A stretch of DNA of 64,000 bases. It comes from Saccharothrix syringae (GTDB taxonomy: Bacteria > Actinomycetota > Actinomycetes > Mycobacteriales > Pseudonocardiaceae). Each line of letters opens with the position of its first letter. The first letter of the stretch is position 1. Below, piece after piece: positions 29,799 to 37,657 of the stretch. Made by a program: the position numbers and the translations under genes. Under the pieces are notes generated by a model. It made no database searches and was not told where the DNA came from. It saw nothing but the letters and a program-made list of their open reading frames with translations. The stretch is taken from NCBI RefSeq assembly GCF_009498035.1, contig NZ_CP034550.1:6076001-6140000 (forward strand), given 5' to 3'.

Positions 29799-31394
29799 AT
29801 GATGCGAGATTGGGTGCCATGGCCGGCGGAGTTCGCCGACCGCTACCGCCGCGAGGGCTACTGGGCGGGCCAGCCGCTGGGCGCGTTGTTGCGGGACTCG
29901 TGCGTGCGCCACGCGGGCCGGGTCGCCATCGTGCACGACGACTGCCGGCTGACCTATCGGGATCTGGCCGAGCGGTCCGGGCGGCTCGCGGCACGCCTGC
30001 ACAGCCTGGACGTGCGGGCGACCGATCGGGTGGTGGTGCAGCTGCCGAACGTGCCCGAATTCGCCGTGCTGCTGCTGGCGCTGCTGCACATCGGCGCTGT
30101 ACCCGTGCTTGCCCTGCCCGGACACCGCCGGGTCGAGATCACCCACCTGTGCACGCACAGCGGCGCCGTCGCGCTCGCGATCGTTGACCGGTTCCGGGGC
30201 GTGGACTACCGACAAGTGGCCCGTGAGGTGCGGCCGGGTGCGCCGGACCTGCGGCACGTACTAGTCGCCGGCGACGCGCAGGAGTTCACCGGCTGGGAGG
30301 GCGAGGACATCGTGCCCGAGCCGCACCGGCCCGATCCGGGTGAGCCCGCGCTCATGCTGCTGTCCGGCGGCACGACCGGTCTGCCCAAGCTGATCCCCCG
30401 CACCCACGATGACTACGCCTACAACGCGCGCACCACCGCCGAAGCCCTGCGGTTCGGCGCGGATGGCGTCTACTTGGCGGTCAACCCGCTGGGCCACAAC
30501 TCGGCGCTGGGCTGCCCTGGCCTGCTGGGCGCGCTGCTGGTGGGCGGCACGGTGGTGCTGACCTCCGGGGTCCGGCCGGACGAGGTGTTCGCGCTGGTGC
30601 GGCGGGAGCGGGTCACGTTGACCACGGTGGTGCCGTCGGTGCTGCGGCTGTGGCTGGACGCCGCTGAGCGCACCGGCACCCGGCTACCTGACCTGCTGCT
30701 CCAGGTGGGTAGCGCGAAGTTGGCCCCCGCGTGGGCGGGCCGGGTGCGCGAGGTGCTGGGCGGCCAGCTGAGCCAGTGGTTCGGGATCGGCGAGGGCCTG
30801 CTCACCTACACCCGGCTGGACGACCCGGACGAGGTCGTGGCGGGCACCGAGGGCCGGCCGCTGGCGGCGGCCGACGAGATCCGGGTGGTCGACCCCGACG
30901 GGCGGCCGGTGCCCGCGGGCGAGGTGGGCGAACTGCTGGCACGTGGCCCGTACACAGTGCGCGGTTACTACCGGGCTCCGGAGCGCAACGCCGAGTCGTT
31001 CACGGAGGACGGATTCTTCCGCACCGGTGACCTGGTGCGTCTTCGGACGGATGGCAACCTCGTGGTGGTGGGTCGGCTCAAGGACGTGGTCAACCGGGCG
31101 GGCGAGAAGGTACCGGCGGCCGAGGTGGAGGAGCACCTGCTGACCCATCCCGAGGTGCTGGACGCGGCGGTCGTCGGCGTCGACGACCCGGTGCTGGGCG
31201 AGCGGGCGGTGGCGTTCGTCGTGCCGCGCGGCGGCGGACTGGACGCGGGGGCGGTGAAGCGGTACCTGCGGGAACGCGGATTGGCGGTGTTCAAGGTGCC
31301 AGACCGGGTGGTGCCGGTGACCGGGTTGCCGCGTACGGCGGTGGGCAAGGTGGACAAGGTGGCGCTGCGCACGTCGGTCGCATCGGTGCCGTGA
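29799..31394 (+). CDS. Aryl acid:AMP ligase, probable 3-hydroxyquinaldate activation
   Basis: 531 aa, similar in plan to DhbE-type stand-alone ligases. Start ATG 29799 (ATG 29802 also possible) with GGGGAG upstream. Motifs: MLLSGGTTGLPKLIPRTH near 185, the AMP-binding PLGHNSALGCPG near 228, QWFGIGEGLL near 325, FFRTGDLV near 405, KDVVNRAGEKVPAAEVE near 428, and the catalytic Lys in PRTAVGKVDK near 517. N-terminal WPAEFADRYRREGYW is typical of DHB/picolinate-type ligases. In thiocoraline and echinomycin clusters such an enzyme activates the quinoline/quinoxaline acid for the starter C domain. No aryl carrier protein is visible in the window. Confidence 0.93.
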   Translation: MMRDWVPWPAEFADRYRREGYWAGQPLGALLRDSCVRHAGRVAIVHDDCRLTYRDLAERSGRLAARLHSLDVRATDRVVVQLPNVPEFAVLLLALLHIGAVPVLALPGHRRVEITHLCTHSGAVALAIVDRFRGVDYRQVAREVRPGAPDLRHVLVAGDAQEFTGWEGEDIVPEPHRPDPGEPALMLLSGGTTGLPKLIPRTHDDYAYNARTTAEALRFGADGVYLAVNPLGHNSALGCPGLLGALLVGGTVVLTSGVRPDEVFALVRRERVTLTTVVPSVLRLWLDAAERTGTRLPDLLLQVGSAKLAPAWAGRVREVLGGQLSQWFGIGEGLLTYTRLDDPDEVVAGTEGRPLAAADEIRVVDPDGRPVPAGEVGELLARGPYTVRGYYRAPERNAESFTEDGFFRTGDLVRLRTDGNLVVVGRLKDVVNRAGEKVPAAEVEEHLLTHPEVLDAAVVGVDDPVLGERAVAFVVPRGGGLDAGAVKRYLRERGLAVFKVPDRVVPVTGLPRTAVGKVDKVALRTSVASVP

Positions 31395-31405
31395 CGGGAG
31401 GACGG

Positions 31406-31858
31406 ATGGCGCCGAGGATTGCGGACTGCCCGCTCGGCCGTGCGATCGCGCTGATCGGGTCGTGGTGGGTGCTGGAACTGCTGCACGAGGCGTTCGACGG
31501 CCGGTCCCGGTTGGACGAGGTGTGCCGTAACCTCGACCTGCCGCCGCAGGTGGTCCGAGAGCGGATCGACGACTTGGTGCAACGCGGGCTGCTGATCGTG
31601 CGGGACGACCGGGTCGTGCCCACCGACCTGGCCCACCGCGTGCGGCCGGTACTGCTGATTCTCGCCGCGCTGGGCAACGCCGGGCTCGCACCGGCCGAAC
31701 GCGGCCTGGTGCTGGTGGACCGGGCCACTGGGGCGGAGGTCGAGCCGGTGGTGGTGGACAGGCGGACCGGGCGGCGGGTCGACACGGAGGGTTTCACGTT
31801 CGCCGCCGGACCTGCTGCAAGCGTCACACTGCGCGCCCGCTACCCCGCGGGCGCCTGA
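31406..31858 (+). CDS. HxlR-like winged-helix regulator
   Basis: 150 aa from ATG 31406, with GGGAGGAC upstream; GTG 31391, overlapping the ligase stop, is an alternative. HxlR layout: CPLGRAIALIGSWWVLELL near 10 (helix 1 with the family Cys), SRLDEVCRNLDLPPQVVRERIDDL as the HTH, GLLIVRDDRVVPTD as the wing, then RVRPVLLILAALGNAG. The C-terminal 50 residues (LVDRATGAEVEPVVVD...) resemble the tail found in many actinobacterial HxlR proteins. It is downstream of the ligase, likely co-transcribed, and its 3' end overlaps the convergent MerR gene by 19 bases. Confidence 0.85.
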   Translation: MAPRIADCPLGRAIALIGSWWVLELLHEAFDGRSRLDEVCRNLDLPPQVVRERIDDLVQRGLLIVRDDRVVPTDLAHRVRPVLLILAALGNAGLAPAERGLVLVDRATGAEVEPVVVDRRTGRRVDTEGFTFAAGPAASVTLRARYPAGA

Positions 31859-32574
31859 TCGGTGAGGTGTTCGGTGATGTAGCGGTGCAGCATCGCAGTC
31901 CCCTCCAGCATCGCCATGGCGCGCTGGGTGAGCGCGGCCCGTTGCCGGTGCACGGCCTCGCGTAGCGCCTCGCTGCTCAAGGTGCGCCTGAAGTGCTCCA
32001 TGATCGACTTCACTTGGGGCAGCGAATGCCTCCCCCGGCGCAACATGCTGATGACCTGCGCGTCGCGGACGTCGGTCGCGGTGTAGCGGCGGTGGCCGTC
32101 GGCGTCACGCACCGGGGTAAGCAGACCCGCCGATTCCCACACCCGCAGCGCGGAGGGCCGCACCGCGAGCCGGTTGGCCACCTCTCTGATGCGCATGCCC
32201 GTCCGGGGCACCGGCGGAGTTTGCTGCGCGCTTTCGGCGACGGCTTCCAACGCCTCGGCGACGGCCTGCAGCGACTGGCGCTGCTCATGCATCCGAACGT
32301 GTCCGAGGTCCACCAAGTCCAGCGTTCGGGCGATGTCACCAGCGTGCGCGGCGAGCATCATGGACTGGGCGGCGTCCCAGCCGTAGCCCCTGCCCAGCAT
32401 GCGGAAGGTGAGCAGGGCTTGGCGGTGGCGCTCCTCGAACCGGCGGTAGCCGAACTCGGACCGCTCGGCTGGGGGCAGCACCCCCGCGTCGAGATAGTTG
32501 CGGACCTGCTGGGTTGAGATGCCGGCCGCCCGCGCCAGATCGACCGGGCGCAGCGTGGTCCCGTCCTTGCTCAC
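31840..32574 (-). CDS. MerR-family regulator with two HTH domains
   Basis: 244 aa from GTG 32574, with GGGGGAG upstream. Unusual tandem architecture: a first MerR HTH at 9-75 (LARAAGISTQQVRNYLDAGV, then FGYRRFEERHRQALLTFRML) and a second at about 127-195 (IREVANRLAVRPSALRVWES, then GHRRYTATDVRDAQVISMLR). A helical linker and C-terminal helix (RQRAALTQRAMAMLEGTAML) would carry dimerisation. No Cys-rich metal site, so a drug-sensing or ligand-free repressor is more likely than metal sensing. It is divergent from the ABC exporter and probably regulates it through the palindromes at 32587-32614. Confidence 0.93.
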   Translation of the reverse strand: MSKDGTTLRPVDLARAAGISTQQVRNYLDAGVLPPAERSEFGYRRFEERHRQALLTFRMLGRGYGWDAAQSMMLAAHAGDIARTLDLVDLGHVRMHEQRQSLQAVAEALEAVAESAQQTPPVPRTGMRIREVANRLAVRPSALRVWESAGLLTPVRDADGHRRYTATDVRDAQVISMLRRGRHSLPQVKSIMEHFRRTLSSEALREAVHRQRAALTQRAMAMLEGTAMLHRYITEHLTDQAPAG

Positions 32575-32586
32575 CTAGCACTCCCC

Positions 32587-32614
32587 CAAACCGGATCGGT
32601 TCAACACCGGTTTG
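32587..32614. promoter_or_regulatory. Operator-like inverted repeats between MerR and ABC exporter genes
   Basis: CAAACCGG (32587-32594) and CCGGTTTG (32607-32614) are perfect 8-base arms around a 12-base spacer. A second palindrome, AACCGGATCGGTT, is nested at 32589-32601, and CGGTTCAA/CGGTTTGAA also form direct repeats. It lies 13 bp before the MerR start codon and 20-83 bp before the two possible ABC starts. The extended symmetry fits a MerR-type site, with two half-site sets for a protein that has two HTH domains. Confidence 0.6.
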
Positions 32615-32697
32615 AAGGTTAGCGCAACACTGGCATGGCTGATCAGGCAGCATTTGAAAAAAGTATCAACGTGTTGTTCAACGATATTCTTCAACCC

Positions 32698-33666
32698 ATG
32701 GATGGCAACGACGTTCCTCGACCGCGCGTGGACGCGGCCGACACCGGCACTGCGCCGGTCATCGAAGTCCACAACCTGCGCATGCGCTACGGGACCAAGG
32801 ACGTCCTCACCGGGATGGACTTCACCGTGCGACGCGGGGAGGTCGTGGCGCTGCTGGGTCCCAACGGCGCCGGCAAGTCCACCACGATCGAGATCCTGGA
32901 GGGCTTCCGCAAGCGCTCCGCCGGTCGAGTCGAAGTGCTCGGTGTCGACCCGGACCACGGCGACGAGGCGTGGCGCGCCCGCCTGGGCATCGTTCTGCAG
33001 TCCTGGCGCGACCACGGTCGCTGGCGGGTGCGCCAACTGCTCGCCCACTTCGGCCGCTACTACCGCCCCTACGGCACCCCCGACCGCCCGCGCCCGTTCG
33101 ACGTCGACGATCTGATCGCCATGGTCGGGCTGACCGAGCAGGGCGAGAGCCGCGTCGGCGCGCTGTCCGGCGGCCAGCGGCGCCGACTGGACGTAGCCAT
33201 CGGCCTGGTGGGGCGTCCCGACCTCCTGTTCCTGGATGAACCGACCACCGGTTTCGACCCGGAGGCCCGGCAAGACTTCCACAACGTCGTACAGCAGCTA
33301 ACCGCAGCTGACGACATGACCGTCCTGCTCACCACACACGACCTGCACGAGGCGGAGAAGCTGGCCGACCGGATCCTGATCCTGGCGGGCGGCATCGTCG
33401 TTGCCGACGGCAGCCCGGCCCAGCTGGCGACCCGAGTAGCCAGCAAGGCCGAGGTGCGCTACAGCATCGACGGCCGCCCCGAGGTCCGATCCGTCGACGA
33501 TGCGACTACATATGTACGAGGGCTGTTCGAGCGACACGGCCAAGCCGTCGGGGACCTGGAGATCCGCCGGGCGAACCTCGAGGACGTCTACCTGACCATG
33601 GTCCGCAACGCCGTCACCGGCCAGGGGACCGAGGTGCCACGCGAGCTGAGCGGAGCGAAGTCATGA
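32698..33666 (+). CDS. ABC exporter ATPase (DrrA type)
   Basis: 322 aa from ATG 32698; the frame is open to an ATG at 32635 (343 aa) and neither has a clear ribosome site, so a leaderless start is possible. Motifs: VIEVHNLRMRYG at the domain start, Walker A GPNGAGKSTT near 57, Q-loop VLQSWRDH, signature LSGGQRRRLDVA near 153, Walker B LLFLDEPTTGFDP near 175, and H-loop TTHDLHEAEKLADR. The C-terminal extension (LEDVYLTMVRN) is typical of drug-exporting DrrA-like ATPases. It pairs with the permease that overlaps its stop. Thiocoraline has a comparable pair. Probable role: export of the depsipeptide as second-line self-resistance. Confidence 0.93.
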   Translation: MDGNDVPRPRVDAADTGTAPVIEVHNLRMRYGTKDVLTGMDFTVRRGEVVALLGPNGAGKSTTIEILEGFRKRSAGRVEVLGVDPDHGDEAWRARLGIVLQSWRDHGRWRVRQLLAHFGRYYRPYGTPDRPRPFDVDDLIAMVGLTEQGESRVGALSGGQRRRLDVAIGLVGRPDLLFLDEPTTGFDPEARQDFHNVVQQLTAADDMTVLLTTHDLHEAEKLADRILILAGGIVVADGSPAQLATRVASKAEVRYSIDGRPEVRSVDDATTYVRGLFERHGQAVGDLEIRRANLEDVYLTMVRNAVTGQGTEVPRELSGAKS

Positions 33667-34529
33667 TCGGCAATGCGGTGGATAAAGGCGCGGTGACGCT
33701 GCGCGCGGGCTTGGACCGGGCCTGGATCGAATTCCGGCAGACCGTCACCAGCGTGGCAGAGCTGTTCGCCTGGCTGTGGATCCCATTGGCGGCGCTGCTC
33801 GTCATGTACTTCGTCGGCGACGATCCTGTGCCCGGCACCGGAGTGACCCTGGGCGCACAGGCCATCCCCGGTATCCTCGGGATGAACGTGGTCTTCACTG
33901 CGTTGTTGGGGTTGGCTATGGCGCTGACCGCCGACCGTGAGGACGGCACCCTGCTCCGCGCCAAGGCCACACCGCACGGCATGTCCGCATATCTGATGGG
34001 GAAAGTGCTCAGTAAAGCCGGCATGACGGTGGCGACCATGGTGATCTTGTTGATTCCCACAACTTTCCTGTTCGACGGGTTGCAGATGGATCGGGTGTCC
34101 CCATGGGCGGACCTGGTGCTGGTGTTGCTGCTAGGATTGGTGGCAACGCTGCCAATCGGCGCGGTACTCGGGTCACTGTTCTCCAACGTGCAGACGCTAG
34201 GCTTCATCACCCTGTTCCTGATGGCCCTCGTGGCGATTTCCGGGGTGTTCTATCCGATCACGGCGCTGCCGGAATGGCTACAGTTCGTGGGCCAAGTGTT
34301 CCCGGTGTACTGGCTGGGACTCGGGCTGCGATCGGCTCTACTCCCCGACGACCTGGCGCTGGCGGAGGTCGGCGGGACCTGGCGGGAGTGGGAGATGGTC
34401 GGCGTACTGGGACTGTGGGCGGTCATCGGGTTCGTGCTCGCGCCGGTGGTGCTGCGTCGAATGGCCCGTCGGGAGTCCGGCTCTGCGGTGGCGGCGCGCC
34501 GGGAACAGTTGATGCAGCGCGCCGCATAG
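33663..34529 (+). CDS. ABC-2 type permease (DrrB type)
   Basis: 288 aa; ATG 33663 overlaps the ATPase stop (ATGA), so the two are translationally coupled. About six membrane segments: near 38-50 (LFAWLWIPLAALLVMYFV), 70-90, 118-135 (VATMVILLIPTTFLF), 145-165, 178-200 and 245-262. The segment LPEWLQFVGQVFPVYWLGLGLR before the last helix is characteristic of ABC-2 permeases. Forms the exporter with the preceding ATPase. It is the last gene of the recognisable biosynthetic cluster on this side; decayed IS sequence follows. Confidence 0.93.
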   Translation: MIGNAVDKGAVTLRAGLDRAWIEFRQTVTSVAELFAWLWIPLAALLVMYFVGDDPVPGTGVTLGAQAIPGILGMNVVFTALLGLAMALTADREDGTLLRAKATPHGMSAYLMGKVLSKAGMTVATMVILLIPTTFLFDGLQMDRVSPWADLVLVLLLGLVATLPIGAVLGSLFSNVQTLGFITLFLMALVAISGVFYPITALPEWLQFVGQVFPVYWLGLGLRSALLPDDLALAEVGGTWREWEMVGVLGLWAVIGFVLAPVVLRRMARRESGSAVAARREQLMQRAA

Positions 34530-34574
34530 TAGGGTTTTGTCAGGTGCTGTTGGGCTGCTGTTTTTGTGGGTTAG

Positions 34575-35240
34575 TTGCACTCCGGACGAACTGTCCACAG
34601 GCGCGGCAGACGCAGGTCCAGGCCGCGAGCGAGTGCTGGAGTTCGCACAGGACGGTGTAGAGAGTCAGGTCTGCGTATGGGTTTTTGAGATGCAGCGCGG
34701 CGTCGTGCAGATCACCTGGACGACGGAGACGCGAGTAACGTGTCGATGCCACCTCAACCAGGAGCGGCCCTCGAAGCGGTCCAGACCGAGCCCGCCTTCG
34801 AGTTCGCGGTAATCGTGCTCGACGGGCCACCATATCCTGGCCAGTTTCACCAAATTACGCAGCCGGACGTCCTGTAGCCGAGCCGGGAGACAGTAATCAG
34901 TGGACTTATTGACCTTCAATTCGTGGTGTCGGTTGAGGCCAGGCGGGATGGAATGTTGCAACCGGACGGGCGCACCCGCAGCACCAGGAAGCGCGAGGGC
35001 ATGGTCGCGGTCGGATTGTCCGCGCTCTTGCGGAAGTCGTGACGCTAGACTACGAAACTCCCCGCCGACCCCGGCCTCGGCGATTAAAAATTGACGGTGA
35101 CAGACATGTCCGGATAGCTCGCCTTGACCGGCAGGTGGCCTGTGCCAGAGTAGACCGGCGCGACCGGAACCGACGTGAAACACCACCAAGCGTCGCGACA
35201 GGCCCAGGCTAGCCGCTTGTCGATCATGTCAAGACCAGGC
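34575..35240 (-). pseudogene. IS701-type transposase remnant
   Basis: Decayed transposase without an intact frame. One minus frame holds the C-terminal DDE-type block IWWPVEHDYRELEGGLGLD then FEGRSWLRWHRHVT (about 34690-34850). A second frame nearer the 3' end carries LTLYTVLCELQHSLAAWTC and CRACGQ, the usual tail of this family, so at least one frameshift separates them. The upstream part (DAWWCFTSVPVAPVYSG and similar) is only faintly recognisable. No terminal repeats found. The following 35241-35615 shows no gene. Confidence 0.7.
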
Positions 35241-35615
35241 GCCACTCCTCCCGGTGCCGCACCTCAATGGCGGCCGGACCCTAGGACCGGATGAGCCGCG
35301 TTCCGGTGCCGATCCGGCCAAAAGATGCTCGGCCCCGTGAGCAGCAGCTCGCTGGGCATCATCAGGTCCACCGGCGCCGGCCTCATGCCGCCACCCCAAT
35401 GGTGTTTACGGCGGTAACACAGGCGCAGCGCTGGGCGATTCAGGGCAGCGCCGAGTCTTCCCTCTCCTCTCGTGATAGGAGATGCCAGTGCAGGTGGTAC
35501 ACCGTCCTTTTTTAGGGCTGCCGCGCCGAAGCGCTGCTAGCGATGTAGTTCGACAACACTCCCAGGAAAACATAGAATGTGCGAGCGGCGATACGCACGC
35601 GATACCCCGCCAGAA

Positions 35616-36650
35616 CTACTTAGGTACAGGACCAGGACAGAAGTGCATGTTCGGCTTCCTGATCTTCCCTCCATCTAGATGGATCCGCTCACACACCCGA
35701 CGCACTGCGATCCTGTTTTCAACGTCGTGAACACCGGCGAACCGCAGTGCCTTTTCCACCCAAAACTCGAGCATGAGCGTTCGTGGCCAGCCGAACGCTC
35801 TGACCGCAAGCTTGGTCAACTGGCCGATAAAGTCCGACCCGAACACGGGGCCGTCGCGATCATCAAGGAGTGACGAGCCGCGAATTTCTTCCAGAAGCCG
35901 GATCACATCCTCTTCACCGACAATGAGCTTACGCTCCTCCGATCGAAACTCGGGAAGCGGCGCGAGTTCCGGCTTGCCAAAAAGAGCGAATCCGACACGT
36001 CGGCGCCGGATTCTGTGGATACTCTTTAGCCGCACATCAGGATAAATTTTGTCCGGATACTTCCTGCCAGGGCGGACAACCGTGTCGAGCCTGACCGCCC
36101 ATAACTCTTGTTCATCGACATCGAGGCAGCAGACCTCCGAATTTCCGAGGATGCCGTGTAGAACGTCTGCGGTCACACGGACCTCACCACCTTGCGGCGC
36201 TGTCAGCAACCGATTCGCACGTCCGCCGGTCCACACCCAGTAGGTGGACTGGAATCCGCCGGGTCCCCTCGTGTCCGCCACCGTCCGACGGCTCATCTCT
36301 TGCGTCGTGATCGCGGAATCCTGTACCTCTACCGCGTATCGGAGCTCCGAACCGGGAATGGTCACTGCTACGTCGACCCGCCGACTGGCGGCGGGATAAG
36401 ATTCTTCGAGGGCCACCTTGTAGCCTACGGCGCGGAACTTGTCTGCCAGTATTCGCTTCGCGGCAAGGTGTCGTGGACTTTCGCCCGATGCCGGACAGTC
36501 CAGATTTGCTCGATGCACAAAATGGGACACCACGACTGGCCCAGGCATCAGGACAACCGCCTCATGACAGACCGGACAGGTGTAGCCAGCTCGTGGGACT
36601 TGACGGGCGGCTTCGACGCGCTCGCCATCACTGTTGCGTGCCACCAACAT
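35616..36650 (-). CDS. CoiA-like (competence protein CoiA family) nuclease-domain protein
   Basis: 344 aa from ATG 36650; no good ribosome site is visible. N-terminal zinc-finger-like YTCPVCHEAVVLM near 23 followed by VSHFVHRANLDCP near 40, then ESPRHLAAKRIL. The putative PD-(D/E)xK nuclease core is RRVDVAVTIPGSELRYAVEVQDS near 90-112, with the Asp and the E-x-Q typical of CoiA. The C-terminal 200 residues (KLIVGEEDVIRLLEEI, FGWPRTLMLEFWVEKALR) are not recognised. Base composition is less GC-rich than the neighbours and the gene lies between IS remnants, suggesting acquisition. CoiA proteins help recombination during DNA uptake in Gram-positives; here a role in mobile DNA is equally possible. 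Confidence 0.75.
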   Translation of the reverse strand: MLVARNSDGERVEAARQVPRAGYTCPVCHEAVVLMPGPVVVSHFVHRANLDCPASGESPRHLAAKRILADKFRAVGYKVALEESYPAASRRVDVAVTIPGSELRYAVEVQDSAITTQEMSRRTVADTRGPGGFQSTYWVWTGGRANRLLTAPQGGEVRVTADVLHGILGNSEVCCLDVDEQELWAVRLDTVVRPGRKYPDKIYPDVRLKSIHRIRRRRVGFALFGKPELAPLPEFRSEERKLIVGEEDVIRLLEEIRGSSLLDDRDGPVFGSDFIGQLTKLAVRAFGWPRTLMLEFWVEKALRFAGVHDVENRIAVRRVCERIHLDGGKIRKPNMHFCPGPVPK

Positions 36651-36969
36651 GGTTCACGTCTACACCAATTCCCTGAGAATCCGGAGCTACAGCGGGTTGA
36701 GTTGCTCCATCAGGTCGCGGTCAGTACTGCAACGGCACTCGCACGTCTCGTAGCGGATCATGTGGGGTGTGATTGTGGATCTAGCGGTGGCAGGACTGGA
36801 GCGGGTTCACGCGTTGATCGCCGGGCGGTTCACGCAGTCGAAGCCGCTAACCCAGTGGCGGCAGCTCGTGCCACGGTCGGCTGCGGCGACCCGGAGCTAC
36901 GGGTGCCAAACGACACCAACCCCGATGTCTCCTTCCGGAGGTTGCTCGCCACAATGAGCCTTTTCCAAC

Positions 36970-37155
36970 CTCATCCGGCGTTGAGGTGGAGTGTCAAGAC
37001 GGCTCGGATCAGGTCGGTGATGAGGGTGGTAGAGCAGCGGAGTCTGCGCAGCAGCCGTCAAGACTTCAGGATCGAGATGGTCCGTTCGCCGCGAGCGCAG
37101 ATGCGGGCATGGGAGGCGGCTAACCGCCTGCTGACCTGGCGACAGGTTGTGCCAC
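36970..37155 (-). pseudogene. IS5-type transposase 3' remnant with internal stop
   Basis: A short minus-strand reading gives RRLAASHARICARGERTISI then LKS, a TGA stop at 37058-37060 where the family has Trp, then RLLRRLRCSTTLITDLIRAV and LTLHLNAG. This is the C-terminal helix block of IS5-like transposases. No start, no catalytic core and no inverted repeats remain. The interval 36651-36969 shows no supported gene. Confidence 0.7.
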
Positions 37156-37348
37156 CTACTGCGGTAAGCCTTGCCTGCCCAGCACGGGATGTCGGCTATG
37201 GTCGCGACGAAGCACTGCGCACGGCCAGGGCACGGCGGACGCCGCCCACATGAAGATCCTCAGCGTCGCACGCGGGACTTGACCCTGGATGTTGGACACC
37301 AGACACACTTGGATCCTGAAGATCCGGGTGGACAGGAGTCCCGTTCAG

Positions 37349-37657
37349 ATGGTGATGAAGCACTATCCGCCGGAGTTCCGGGCCGAGGCGGTCGCGCTCT
37401 ACCGGTCCCGTCCCGGAGCGACGATCAAATCGGTGGCCCGGGACCTGGGCGTCAACCACGAGACGCTGCGCAACTGGATCCGCCTCGACGACGCGCAACG
37501 GGCAGGGGCACCCGCCGCCACCGCCGCGAGCGCCTCGGCGCCGGCCTCGCCGGAGGACGAGAACGCCCTACTACGCAAGCGGATCCGCGAGCTGGAAGAG
37601 GAACGTGACATCCTGCGCAAGGCGGCCCGGTATTTCGCGGGGGAGACGCGCTGGTGA
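37349..37657 (+). CDS. IS3-family transposase OrfA
   Basis: 102 aa from ATG 37349 (AGGAG 10 bases upstream; ATG 37355 is an alternative). Helix-turn-helix_21 type: YPPEFRAEAVALYRSRPG, SVARDLGVNHETLRNWIRL, then a leucine-zipper-like coil ENALLRKRIRELEEERDILR. It binds the element ends and dimerises. The stop overlaps the orfB GTG start (GTGA), with orfB in the -1 frame, the normal IS3 arrangement for a frameshifted OrfAB transposase. Confidence 0.93.
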   Translation: MVMKHYPPEFRAEAVALYRSRPGATIKSVARDLGVNHETLRNWIRLDDAQRAGAPAATAASASAPASPEDENALLRKRIRELEEERDILRKAARYFAGETRW

